Assembly (NCBI GenBank): GCA_002746645.1
Contig: PDPU01000024.1
Coordinates: 62,001-126,000 of the forward strand
DNA length: 64,000 nt
Direction of reading: 5' to 3'
From: Gammaproteobacteria bacterium
Lineage (GTDB): Bacteria > Pseudomonadota > Gammaproteobacteria > Granulosicoccales > Granulosicoccaceae
This document shows positions 37,763-45,126 of the stretch, piece by piece. Positions within the stretch are counted from its first letter, which is position 1. Each line of letters begins with the position of its first letter. A model generated the notes under the pieces. It did not search any database. It had not been told where the DNA came from and was given only the letters and a program-made list of their open reading frames with translations. Made by a program: the position numbers and the translations under genes.

Positions 37763-38484
37763 TGTTCCCGGTTCACGACGACAATCCGGTCGAATCCACG
37801 CCCTGGGTGACCTTCACCATTCTCGGCACCTGCGTGGCGGTGTTCCTGTGGCAGTTCCTTTCCGACCCGATGATGCAGGAGCGCATCCTCTATGCGCTCG
37901 GGGTCACGCCCACACTGCTGTTCGGCCACCTTCGGCCAGCGCCGGAAATCGACTGGATACCGAGCTGGGCGACGATGTTCTCGTCGATGTTCCTGCACGG
38001 CAGCTGGATGCACCTGATCAGCAACATGATGTATCTCTGGGTGTTCGGCAACAACGTCGAGGTGTCGATGGGGCACCTTCGCTACCTCGTCTTCTACCTT
38101 TTGACGGGCGTCGCGGCGGTCATGGCGCAGGCGCTGCCCGATACCCACTCGGAAATCCCCATGGTCGGGGCCAGCGGGGCGATATCAGGCATTCTCGGCG
38201 CGTATCTGCTTCTTCATCCGCGTGCGCAGGTGCTGATCGTGGTGCCCATCCTGTTCGTCATCAGAGCCTTTCGCGTTCCCGCGATGTACGTGCTCGGCGT
38301 CTGGTTTCTGATGCAGCTGTTCAGTACCGTGACGACGCTCGGTGCCAGTACCTCGGTGGCCTTCGGTGCCCATGTCGGGGGGTTTGTTGCGGGGATGCTG
38401 CTCGTGGGCCTGTTCAGGAAGCGAGGGGTGCCGCTCGACATTCCGTTCCTGCACTTCAATCCCTTTCAGCGGCGAAGGGGTTGA
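37762..38484 (+). CDS. Rhomboid-family intramembrane serine protease
   Basis: 240 residues. Six helices follow a short cytoplasmic start. The catalytic Ser is in GASGAISGILGAYLLLHP and the His in SVAFGAHVGGFVAGML; HGSWMHLISNMMYLWVFGNN supplies the conserved loop and oxyanion residues. Such enzymes cut transmembrane substrates within the bilayer. Translation is coupled to the MATE gene by the TGATG junction. The physiological substrate cannot be told from sequence. Confidence 0.93.
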   Translation: MFPVHDDNPVESTPWVTFTILGTCVAVFLWQFLSDPMMQERILYALGVTPTLLFGHLRPAPEIDWIPSWATMFSSMFLHGSWMHLISNMMYLWVFGNNVEVSMGHLRYLVFYLLTGVAAVMAQALPDTHSEIPMVGASGAISGILGAYLLLHPRAQVLIVVPILFVIRAFRVPAMYVLGVWFLMQLFSTVTTLGASTSVAFGAHVGGFVAGMLLVGLFRKRGVPLDIPFLHFNPFQRRRG

Positions 38485-38556
38485 GGGGCTGACTCGAGCA
38501 TGCTCACTGTCCCTGTTGCTGTCGCCGACTCCAGAAAAATGGATACTGATACAGTA

Positions 38557-38571
38557 GTACCAGGCTGGTAC
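38557..38571. promoter_or_regulatory. GTACCAG-G-CTGGTAC operator-like palindrome before the APC permease
   Basis: A perfect 7-bp inverted repeat with a 1-base centre, ending 14 bases before the start codon. TGGTAC-type half-sites with tiny spacers are typical for GntR-family repressors of uptake genes. TTGCTG at 38516-38521 may be the -35, though no good -10 is spaced from it. Confidence 0.45.
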
Positions 38572-38585
38572 CTGTCAGAGTAACG

Positions 38586-39848
38586 GTGGCTACTGAACAC
38601 AAAAAGCATGTCAACGTCAGCACCGCCATCGCACTTTATGTGTCGTCGGTGCTCGGTGGTGGAATACTCGTTCTGCCGGGTTTGACGGCTGCGACCGCGG
38701 GCGCAGGTGCCTTGATTGCGTGGGTCGCTGTGTCCGTCATCTGCCTGCCGATCGCCTTGATGTTCGGGCAACTGTCGTCGGTATATCCGGATGCCGGCGG
38801 GGTGAGTTCCTTCGTGCGCAAGGCATTCGGTGACACGCTCGGTGACTTGACCGGCTGGCTCTATTTCTGGGTCATACCTTTCGGACAACCCGCGGTCATG
38901 CTGTCCGGTCTCGAGTACGCGCAATACGAGTTCGGGTTGCCGAGAACTGCAACCTACGCTCTGGCGTGGGCAATACTCTTTTCGTCCTGCATGTTGAACA
39001 TCGTCGGCACGCGCATGTCTGCGCGCGCCCAGTCTGCGATCACCGTCGCGATTATCGTGCTGCTGCTCGCTACGATAGTCGTCAGCCTACCCGAAATTAA
39101 CGCCGAGGCATACCAGCCGCTGCTGCCACATGGATGGTCGTCCGTAGGCGCTGCCGCCGCCCTCATCATGTGGGCTTACGTGGGATGGGAAAACGTTTCT
39201 TCGATTGCCGAGGAATTTCGTGATCCCGGGCGTGATTTCGTCATCAGCATTGTCGTTTCCATGATCATCATCGGCGGACTCTACGCCGGATCGACCGCCG
39301 CTGTACTCGGCGTTGTTCCACCGGAACAGCAGGACATTCAGACCGCTCCGCTTGCCCTTGTGCTGCGGCTGACGGTCGGCTCCTGGGCGAGCTTGTTCGC
39401 CACGGTGATGGCTGTGATGATCGTGGTCGGAAGCGCGACTGCGATCATATGGGGTACGTCGTCTCTCGGCGCGTCGCTCGCCCGCTCCGGCAGCCTGCCC
39501 GGAAAGATGGCGGTTCGCAACAGCAAAGGCTCCTTTCAGTCGAGCGTACTCGTGCTGCTCACGGCATACACGATTGTTCTGTTCGTGATGTACATGGGTT
39601 GGGTGCGAATCTCGGATGCGGCCATGATCGTGGGCGGGTCGGCCGTCATTACCTATGGGCTGTGCGCCCTCGCTTATGTGCGCCTGATTCGTCCTGCGCG
39701 ACTGACCTCCTGGCTGCCGCCCATCGTCACTGGACTTTTTGTGATTGCACTGCTGCCATTCTTCGGCAGGATGCTGATCGTTCAGCTGCTTATCGTGCTT
39801 GCGTATTTTGCGCTGCGGCCAGTTTTCCGGAAAGGACTGAACTCCTGA
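38586..39848 (+). CDS. APC-family amino-acid permease
   Basis: 420 residues from GTG 38586. There are about 12 helices. ALYVSSVLGGGILVLPGLTA in helix 1 is the unwound Gly-rich substrate segment of APC transporters, and SVYPDAGGVSSFVRKAFGD and GWENVSSIAEEF also fit the family. It probably imports or exchanges an amino acid or amine; which one is not visible. It follows rhomboid by 101 bases containing an operator-like palindrome, so it likely has its own promoter. Confidence 0.88.
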   Translation: MATEHKKHVNVSTAIALYVSSVLGGGILVLPGLTAATAGAGALIAWVAVSVICLPIALMFGQLSSVYPDAGGVSSFVRKAFGDTLGDLTGWLYFWVIPFGQPAVMLSGLEYAQYEFGLPRTATYALAWAILFSSCMLNIVGTRMSARAQSAITVAIIVLLLATIVVSLPEINAEAYQPLLPHGWSSVGAAAALIMWAYVGWENVSSIAEEFRDPGRDFVISIVVSMIIIGGLYAGSTAAVLGVVPPEQQDIQTAPLALVLRLTVGSWASLFATVMAVMIVVGSATAIIWGTSSLGASLARSGSLPGKMAVRNSKGSFQSSVLVLLTAYTIVLFVMYMGWVRISDAAMIVGGSAVITYGLCALAYVRLIRPARLTSWLPPIVTGLFVIALLPFFGRMLIVQLLIVLAYFALRPVFRKGLNS

Positions 39849-39932
39849 CACTGGTGACATGCTGAAGGCAGGCGAAGGGCTCGATGCCGTTCGCCTTTGC
39901 CGTTTCGACAGGGTGGGTATCGCCGTCGCGAG

Positions 39933-40571
39933 CTATCGTATCAAATACGTGTTGATTTCTTCTGCAGTCATGTCGTGCACATCGTCGGGCTGGGCCGATC
40001 GGATGGTGAAAAAATAGAAATCTCTGGCCTTCTGATTTGAAAAGCCAATGTCTTCATAATAACGCAGGTATTTTTGATGGTCGATGTGGTCTTCGTCATA
40101 CCTGATGTCCCAGGCGGAGCCATCTGGATTTCCTTCGATTCCACCTCCCCAGGAGTGAACGCCGATGGTGGGATTGGTTCCCACGGTGACGCTTTTTCCA
40201 CTTGCCAGCAAATCCGTGCCTCCGGAAGCCACGACGCCATTGTCTACGAGATGTGTGTTTATGTTGTGGTTGTAAACTTCCCTTCCCAGCTCAAGAGCCG
40301 AATCCGTATTTACATCACCGCCGACATCAGAGCCGGGAACATCCACCAGGTTCAATGTCTTCAGGTTCGGGTGTCGAGCGATCAGATCATTGAATTCTTC
40401 CAGTGTTGCGTCCACAATCACTCCCCGCACCTCAGCGCTTGATCCATCGCTGCTGACCGTGAAAACGACAGGGTCCGTTTCCGTGGATGTATCCCTGTCA
40501 TCATCATCACAGCCGGGAAGGCTCAGTACCAGGAACGTCACAGCCAGGATACTGGTTTTGGTTGAATTCAT
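39933..40571 (-). CDS. Lipoprotein with a ClpP/COG3904-like domain, unknown function
   Basis: 212 residues. Signal peptide with lipobox SLPGC and an acidic CDDDD start of the mature chain, then Thr/Ser-rich linker. The core NLKTLNLVDVPGSDVGGDVN, GVVASGGTDLLASGKSVTVG and IGVHSWGGG resembles periplasmic ClpP-fold proteins (compare SPGG, ASAC, FAAG and gVHs patterns), but the usual catalytic Ser/Cys signature is altered to VASGG. Secretion to the outer or inner membrane is likely. A perfect TTGACA lies upstream (40600-40605, minus strand) without a good -10, which would imply a very short leader. Confidence 0.62.
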   Translation of the reverse strand: MNSTKTSILAVTFLVLSLPGCDDDDRDTSTETDPVVFTVSSDGSSAEVRGVIVDATLEEFNDLIARHPNLKTLNLVDVPGSDVGGDVNTDSALELGREVYNHNINTHLVDNGVVASGGTDLLASGKSVTVGTNPTIGVHSWGGGIEGNPDGSAWDIRYDEDHIDHQKYLRYYEDIGFSNQKARDFYFFTIRSAQPDDVHDMTAEEINTYLIR

Positions 40572-40608
40572 TAGTTCTCATTTTTTATTCATGCAGTGCT
40601 GTCAATGG

Positions 40609-40633
40609 CCACCGGCCGATGCCGGTGGTTTTT
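40609..40633 (+). terminator. Rho-independent terminator (plus strand) with no gene in front of it
   Basis: CCACCGGC-CGAT-GCCGGTGG (40609-40628) is an 8-bp GC-rich stem with a 4-base loop followed by TTTTT (40629-40633). On the plus strand it is a textbook terminator, yet the gene to its left is on the minus strand. It may end an antisense or small RNA transcript. Confidence 0.7.
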
Positions 40634-41163
40634 GATGGCGTCCGGTGGTTTGCGGTTGAGTCCGGCTTGCTCCGCCATTCGGCGGATGCTTGCTTGCTCA
40701 TGCCCGGGAAGTGAGCCTGCGGAAGTGAACCTCGAAAACCGGACGGATGTCCGAGCACTTTTCGAGGGGCAGGCCGCCTTTCTGGCGGCGGGTTGTTCGA
40801 GTTGGCACAGGCTGACGGGCGGCAGTCTATCAAAGAACTGGTGATGATGTTCCATGTAGTGGAACGTGAAGTCGTCGCCGATCCTCTTGTGCTGCTGAGC
40901 AAGAACTGATTGGTGAATCAGGAGTTGCCATGCGGCCATTGGGTTCGGCACTTGTCGAACGATGGCGCGAAGGTGATTCACGGTTTTGAGAAGGAGCGCA
41001 CAAGAGCGTATGTGCTTTCTTCGAGAACGGCCGTCAGAGAGACAAACGGGTGGGGTCATGTGCGAATGTGTCTGTCCGGGCTGTTCTGGTGCTTGAATCC
41101 CGAAGCAGTCTGCAACCGATCTGGCTGCAACATGGGCTCATCGCTGTCCACGGTCTTCAGGTG

Positions 41164-41169
41164 TAGAAT
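41164..41169 (+). promoter_or_regulatory. Possible -10 element for ubiK
   Basis: TAGAAT at 41164-41169 matches five of six bases of the -10 consensus; the -35 position (TCGCTG, 41141-41146) is poor. It lies about 95 bases before ubiK. Confidence 0.3.
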
Positions 41170-41264
41170 ACTGCATGCACACGCCCGGTGACGCCGATGC
41201 GATATGCTTTGCGGAGTCGGGCCTCAGCATTCCGGTCCCCAGTACTTTCGGAGCAGTCAGTCAG

Positions 41265-41528
41265 ATGGCCAATGCCAATCCGTTCGAGGAGATCGCCAGA
41301 AACCTCGGCAATCTTCTGCCGCCCGGTCTCAACGAGATGAAGGAAGACGTGGAGAAGAACCTTCGCGCCGGGCTTCAGAGCACCTTCAGTAATCTCGATC
41401 TCGTGACGCGCGAGGAATTCGACGTGCAGGGTGATGTGCTGCAGCGTGCGCTCGAGACCATTCGCGCGCTCGAGGCGCGCGTGCGCGTGCTCGAGGAACA
41501 GGCAGGAGTGTCTACGCCCGAGCAGTGA
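41265..41528 (+). CDS. ubiK: Ubiquinone biosynthesis accessory factor UbiK
   Basis: 87 residues from ATG 41265 (MANANPFEEIARNLGNLLPP), with GGAG at 41250-41253; an in-frame start at 41175 is not family-like. This is a BMFP/YqiC protein: an amphipathic helix, then a coiled coil ending with QRALETIRALEARVRVLEEQ. UbiK binds UbiJ and lipids and helps the soluble Ubi complex in aerobic ubiquinone synthesis. In many gammaproteobacteria ubiK lies beside the yifB gene as here. Confidence 0.92.
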   Translation: MANANPFEEIARNLGNLLPPGLNEMKEDVEKNLRAGLQSTFSNLDLVTREEFDVQGDVLQRALETIRALEARVRVLEEQAGVSTPEQ

Positions 41529-41585
41529 TCTTCACGAGGCCTTCAGGGCCTCTGAACAACGATAGCGGGAACAGGGAGGTTCCTC

Positions 41586-43199
41586 ATGACTTACGCAACG
41601 GTGCGTTCCTGCACCATGGATGGTGTAACCGCGGTGCCCGTCACGGTTGAAGTGCATCTTGCCGGTGGCCTGCCCGGCATGAGTATCGTGGGTCTGCCGC
41701 AATCGGCGGTACGCGAAAGCCGCGAGCGCGTTCGAGCGGCGATCGAACACATTGGCCTGCGCGTGCCCCAGGCGCGCATCATCATCAACCTCGCACCTGC
41801 CGATCTGCCGAAGCAGGGTGGTCGTTTCGATCTGCCCATCGCCCTCGGGATACTCGCCGCGAGTCGTCAGTTGCCCGCATCGGCGCTCGATGAGGTGGTC
41901 GTCATCGGTGAACTCGGTCTCAGCGGGGAGCTTCGCGCGGTACGTGGTGTGCTGCCGGCCGTGAGCGGACTGAGCCGCACCGGCAAGGCGCTGCTGCTGC
42001 CGGTGGCCAATCTTCGCGAGGCCCTGCACTCGAAAGGCGCGCGAGTGCACGCCATGAGTTCACTCGACGAGGTGGTGGCGCTGCTGCTTCGCGATGGCAC
42101 CCTGCCGCTCGCGAGCCACGGTACCGCTTCCGAAGGTTCGGACACTTTCGGGAAGGTCGAGGTCCTGTCGACGGACGAGAACAGATCACCGGCAGGCGAA
42201 AACGCGTCGCGGATGCACGAAGACCTGCCGCAGACCGGGCCTGATCTTGCCGAGGTCAGGGGGCAGCAGCAGGCCCGCGAGGCGCTCGAAGTGGCGGCCG
42301 CGGGTGGTCACAACCTCCTGATGTGCGGCTCACCGGGCAGTGGCAAGACGCTGCTCGCCCGTTGCCTGCCCGGCATTCTGCCGCCGCTGTCGGAAACGGA
42401 AGCCCTGGAGGTCGCGGCAATCGAATCGATCAGCCACGGTGGCTTTCGTGATGAGGCCTTCGGACGAAGACCGTTTCGCGCGCCACACCATTCGGCCTCC
42501 GTGGTGGCGCTCGTGGGTGGTGCTTCCCCACCGATGCCGGGCGAGATTTCCCTCGCGCATCGCGGGGTGCTGTTTCTCGACGAATTGCCGGAGTTCTCGC
42601 GCGCGGTTCTCGAATCCCTGCGAGAGCCGCTTGATTCGGGTGTCATCCAGCTCTCGCGCGCCGCACAGCAGGCAATCTACCCCGCGGAGTTTCAGTTGCT
42701 CGCCGCGATGAATCCCTGTCCCTGCGGTCACGCCTTCGATGACGACAGGCTCTGTCGCTGCAACGCGGATGCCGTTGCCCGATACCGGGCGCGGGTCTCC
42801 GGCCCGCTGCTCGATCGGTTCGATCTGCAGATTGCCGTGATGCGCGAAATCACGGGTATCGGCGCTCTGTTGCCATCTCGCAATCCGGATGCGGCGGAGG
42901 TCAGCGAGTCGAGTGCGACGGTGCGTCTGCGGGTGATTCAGGCAAGAAAGCGACAGTTGACGCGTCAGGGAAAGCTCAACGCCCGGCTCGAGACGGCCGA
43001 ATTCGGGCAACTGCGGGTCTCGGACGAAGCGCTGGCGTTGCTTGCCGAAGCGGCAGCAGGGGCTCGATTGTCGCTGCGTGCGCAACATCGGCTTCTGCGT
43101 GTGGCAAGAACCCTGGCCGATCTCGCCGCGGACGAGGAAGTGAACTTCGCGGCCATGGCCGCGGCCATCGGGTTCCGCGCACTCGACGAGTTTCACTGA
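41586..43199 (+). CDS. comM: YifB/ComM-family Mg-chelatase-like AAA+ ATPase
   Basis: 537 residues. An N-terminal Lon-protease-like S5 fold (MTYATVRSCTMDGVTAVPVT and PGMSIVGLPQSAVRESRERV) is followed by the AAA+ core with Walker A CGSPGSGKTLLARCLPGIL and Walker B GVLFLDELPEFSRAVLESLR. The Cys cluster CPCGHAF...CRC and the Arg-rich C-terminal lid are also present. ComM is a hexameric helicase that promotes branch migration during natural transformation. GGGAGG sets ATG 41586. The insert at about residues 168-215 is longer than usual. Confidence 0.93.
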   Translation: MTYATVRSCTMDGVTAVPVTVEVHLAGGLPGMSIVGLPQSAVRESRERVRAAIEHIGLRVPQARIIINLAPADLPKQGGRFDLPIALGILAASRQLPASALDEVVVIGELGLSGELRAVRGVLPAVSGLSRTGKALLLPVANLREALHSKGARVHAMSSLDEVVALLLRDGTLPLASHGTASEGSDTFGKVEVLSTDENRSPAGENASRMHEDLPQTGPDLAEVRGQQQAREALEVAAAGGHNLLMCGSPGSGKTLLARCLPGILPPLSETEALEVAAIESISHGGFRDEAFGRRPFRAPHHSASVVALVGGASPPMPGEISLAHRGVLFLDELPEFSRAVLESLREPLDSGVIQLSRAAQQAIYPAEFQLLAAMNPCPCGHAFDDDRLCRCNADAVARYRARVSGPLLDRFDLQIAVMREITGIGALLPSRNPDAAEVSESSATVRLRVIQARKRQLTRQGKLNARLETAEFGQLRVSDEALALLAEAAAGARLSLRAQHRLLRVARTLADLAADEEVNFAAMAAAIGFRALDEFH

Positions 43200-43233
43200 C
43201 GTCCGGAAACGATGCTGTCGAAACTGCCGTGCA

Positions 43234-43294
43234 CGCCAGGAGCGTCACAGAATCAGTGATCGCCAGGAGCGTCACAGCGTCGGTGATCGCCAGG
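43234..43294. repeat. 27-bp tandem repeat, 2.3 copies
   Basis: Units 43234-43260 and 43261-43287 differ at three bases and are followed by a 7-base partial unit. The repeat lies between comM and the O-antigen-ligase-like gene, about 35 bases before its start. No coding or hairpin function is evident. Confidence 0.85.
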
Positions 43295-43326
43295 CGTTAT
43301 CATTTCGCATTCCGTTCGATCAACGA

Positions 43327-45126
43327 GTGCACCGGCACGTGCGTTTTGTTACCTACACACAGGATTCCCTGCCGTCGCGCGTGTCGCCGGTGGGCATGCT
43401 GATGCTGATTGCGGCCATCCTGCTCGGCAGCGGTGTGTTGCCGGCCGTGGCCATCCATTTCGAACCGACCACCGAACGCCTGTTCACCCTGCTGTGGCTG
43501 GTGATGTATCTTGGTGCCTTTCTCGGATTGATGTTCCGGCACGGCATCAACTGGATCAGCTGGCTGCTGCGCTACCGTATTCTGCTCGTGTTGCTGCTGC
43601 TCGGTACGGCGGCGTCGGTAGCCTGGTCGCTCGATGCACGGGTTTCGGCCGAACGTGTGGTGCACCTGCTCGGCACATCCATCGTGGCCTTTCATATCGG
43701 TTTTTCGATGCCGCTGTTGACCACGCTCAGGGTGCTTGCGGTGCTGCTCGGCATTGCCATTCTCGCCAGCGTCGGCACCGCGCTCGGTTACCCGGCACTC
43801 GGTCTCGAGAGCTACGAGGGCGTGCAGGTCTGGCGCGGTGTCTTCATTTCGAAGAACGATCTCGGTTTCTGGTCGGCCGCTTCCGTGCTGCTCTTCATCA
43901 CGCTCAGCGAGTCGACGCGAGAACTGTTCTGGCGAGTGTTCTGCTTCGTCATGGCGGGCATCGCGGTCGGCGTGCTCATCATGAGTCAGTCGGCGACCTC
44001 GCTCATGGCGATGCTCGTGGCGGGCGCCGTGGCGCTCTATCTTTATATCTCCATCCGCTTCCAGCTCGGCTTCGTGCGCATGGTGGTGCTGGCGGTACTC
44101 ATGGTGGCCATTGTCGGGCTGGCCATCGCCAACATCGATACTGCCTCGATCGTGGGTCGAACCGGTGACCTGACCGGTCGCGGGGAAGTCTGGCGGCAGA
44201 CCTGGAAGCTCATTCTCGATCAACCGCTGACCGGATACGGCTATGGTGCTCTCTGGTTCCCCACCGGCGAAACGCTGCGCATTCAGGAAAGCCTCACGGA
44301 CTTCAGCTGGGTTGTCTATCATGCGCACAACGGTTTTCTGCAGGTTGCCTCGGAAGTAGGTCTGCCACTGGCAATGCTGGCACTACTCTGGGTGGTGCAG
44401 CAGATGATCGAGATCTTCTACTGCCAGTACCAGCGTCAACAGGCGGGTGTGCTGTTCGTGCTCGCTTTCAGCATCGCCTTCCTGATCAGCAACTACTCGG
44501 AAGCGCGTTTCCTTATCTCGCGCGAGTTGTACTGGATACTCTTTCTTGCCTTGCCGATCAGCATGCTCAGGCAGATCAATGACACGCGGGTGCCGCAGGG
44601 CTCGATGGCGGGTGGCGCACGTTCCACCGTCATGCCGGGCCCGATGGGGCCGCCGGGTACCCGTCACGGTGCCGCGATGATGCATGGCGCGATGGCAGCA
44701 GCGCCGACGCCCAGCGCCGCCGAACTCAGGGAGCGCCCCTGGCTGGCACCGCGTCAATCGGCGCGCTTCGGCGCTCATGGCTCGTCGGCCGCGGCAAGCG
44801 ATCCTGCCGGCGCAGCCGGTGCCGATGCAGTGGTGCGCAACACTCGTACCGAACAGTATTCGAAACGTTCGCCCGGTGAAGGGCGTCGTGCTGCCACTGC
44901 GCTGAAGAGAAGCAGCATTGGCTCTGCCGGTATCGGTTCCGGCATCGTCGACGATGGTTCGCAGGAACACGATGATGCGGCAGATGTCGAAGCCGAGCAG
45001 GATGTGTTCGACATGACGCACACGAGCTTCGACGACGATCGCTACGATCTCGATTTCGATCTCGACTTCGACGATGCCAGTGCCACTGATGACTGGGTCG
45101 ATCCTCCCGACGAACGTGATCGCTGA
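43327..45126 (+). CDS. O-antigen ligase/polymerase-like membrane protein (Wzy_C family)
   Basis: 599 residues from GTG 43327. About 10-12 helices fill residues 15-420. The ligase/polymerase signature is clear: SKNDLGFWSAASVLLF, then GRGEVWRQTWKLILDQPLTG and YGALWF, then HAHNGFLQVASEVGLPLAML with the key His. Such proteins join or polymerise lipid-linked glycans at the periplasmic face. The last 170 residues are unusual: Gly/Ala/Ser/Met-rich and then strongly acidic (DRYDLDFDLDFDD), likely disordered and cytoplasmic. The stop overlaps the next ATG by one base (TGATG). Confidence 0.85.
   Translation: MHRHVRFVTYTQDSLPSRVSPVGMLMLIAAILLGSGVLPAVAIHFEPTTERLFTLLWLVMYLGAFLGLMFRHGINWISWLLRYRILLVLLLLGTAASVAWSLDARVSAERVVHLLGTSIVAFHIGFSMPLLTTLRVLAVLLGIAILASVGTALGYPALGLESYEGVQVWRGVFISKNDLGFWSAASVLLFITLSESTRELFWRVFCFVMAGIAVGVLIMSQSATSLMAMLVAGAVALYLYISIRFQLGFVRMVVLAVLMVAIVGLAIANIDTASIVGRTGDLTGRGEVWRQTWKLILDQPLTGYGYGALWFPTGETLRIQESLTDFSWVVYHAHNGFLQVASEVGLPLAMLALLWVVQQMIEIFYCQYQRQQAGVLFVLAFSIAFLISNYSEARFLISRELYWILFLALPISMLRQINDTRVPQGSMAGGARSTVMPGPMGPPGTRHGAAMMHGAMAAAPTPSAAELRERPWLAPRQSARFGAHGSSAAASDPAGAAGADAVVRNTRTEQYSKRSPGEGRRAATALKRSSIGSAGIGSGIVDDGSQEHDDAADVEAEQDVFDMTHTSFDDDRYDLDFDLDFDDASATDDWVDPPDERDR

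Larger units (their letters stand above)
40572..41264. other. Gene-free stretch of about 690 bases with a run of perfect hairpins
   Basis: No open frame here has a ribosome site or family resemblance. Instead there are at least six perfect inverted repeats within 313 bases: 40609-40628 (8 bp), 40671-40686 (6 bp), 40730-40767 (9-bp outer stem with a nested 5-bp hairpin at 40740-40753), 40773-40789 (6 bp), 40849-40865 (6 bp) and 40906-40921 (6 bp). This could be a structured RNA gene, a regulatory leader or the worn remains of a mobile element. The right part (40930-41160) shows nothing clear. Confidence 0.55.

Noticed and set aside
40589..41059. 156-codon minus-strand open frame in the gene-free region
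   Set aside because: No ribosome site, odd composition, and it runs through several perfect hairpins; no family similarity was recognised.
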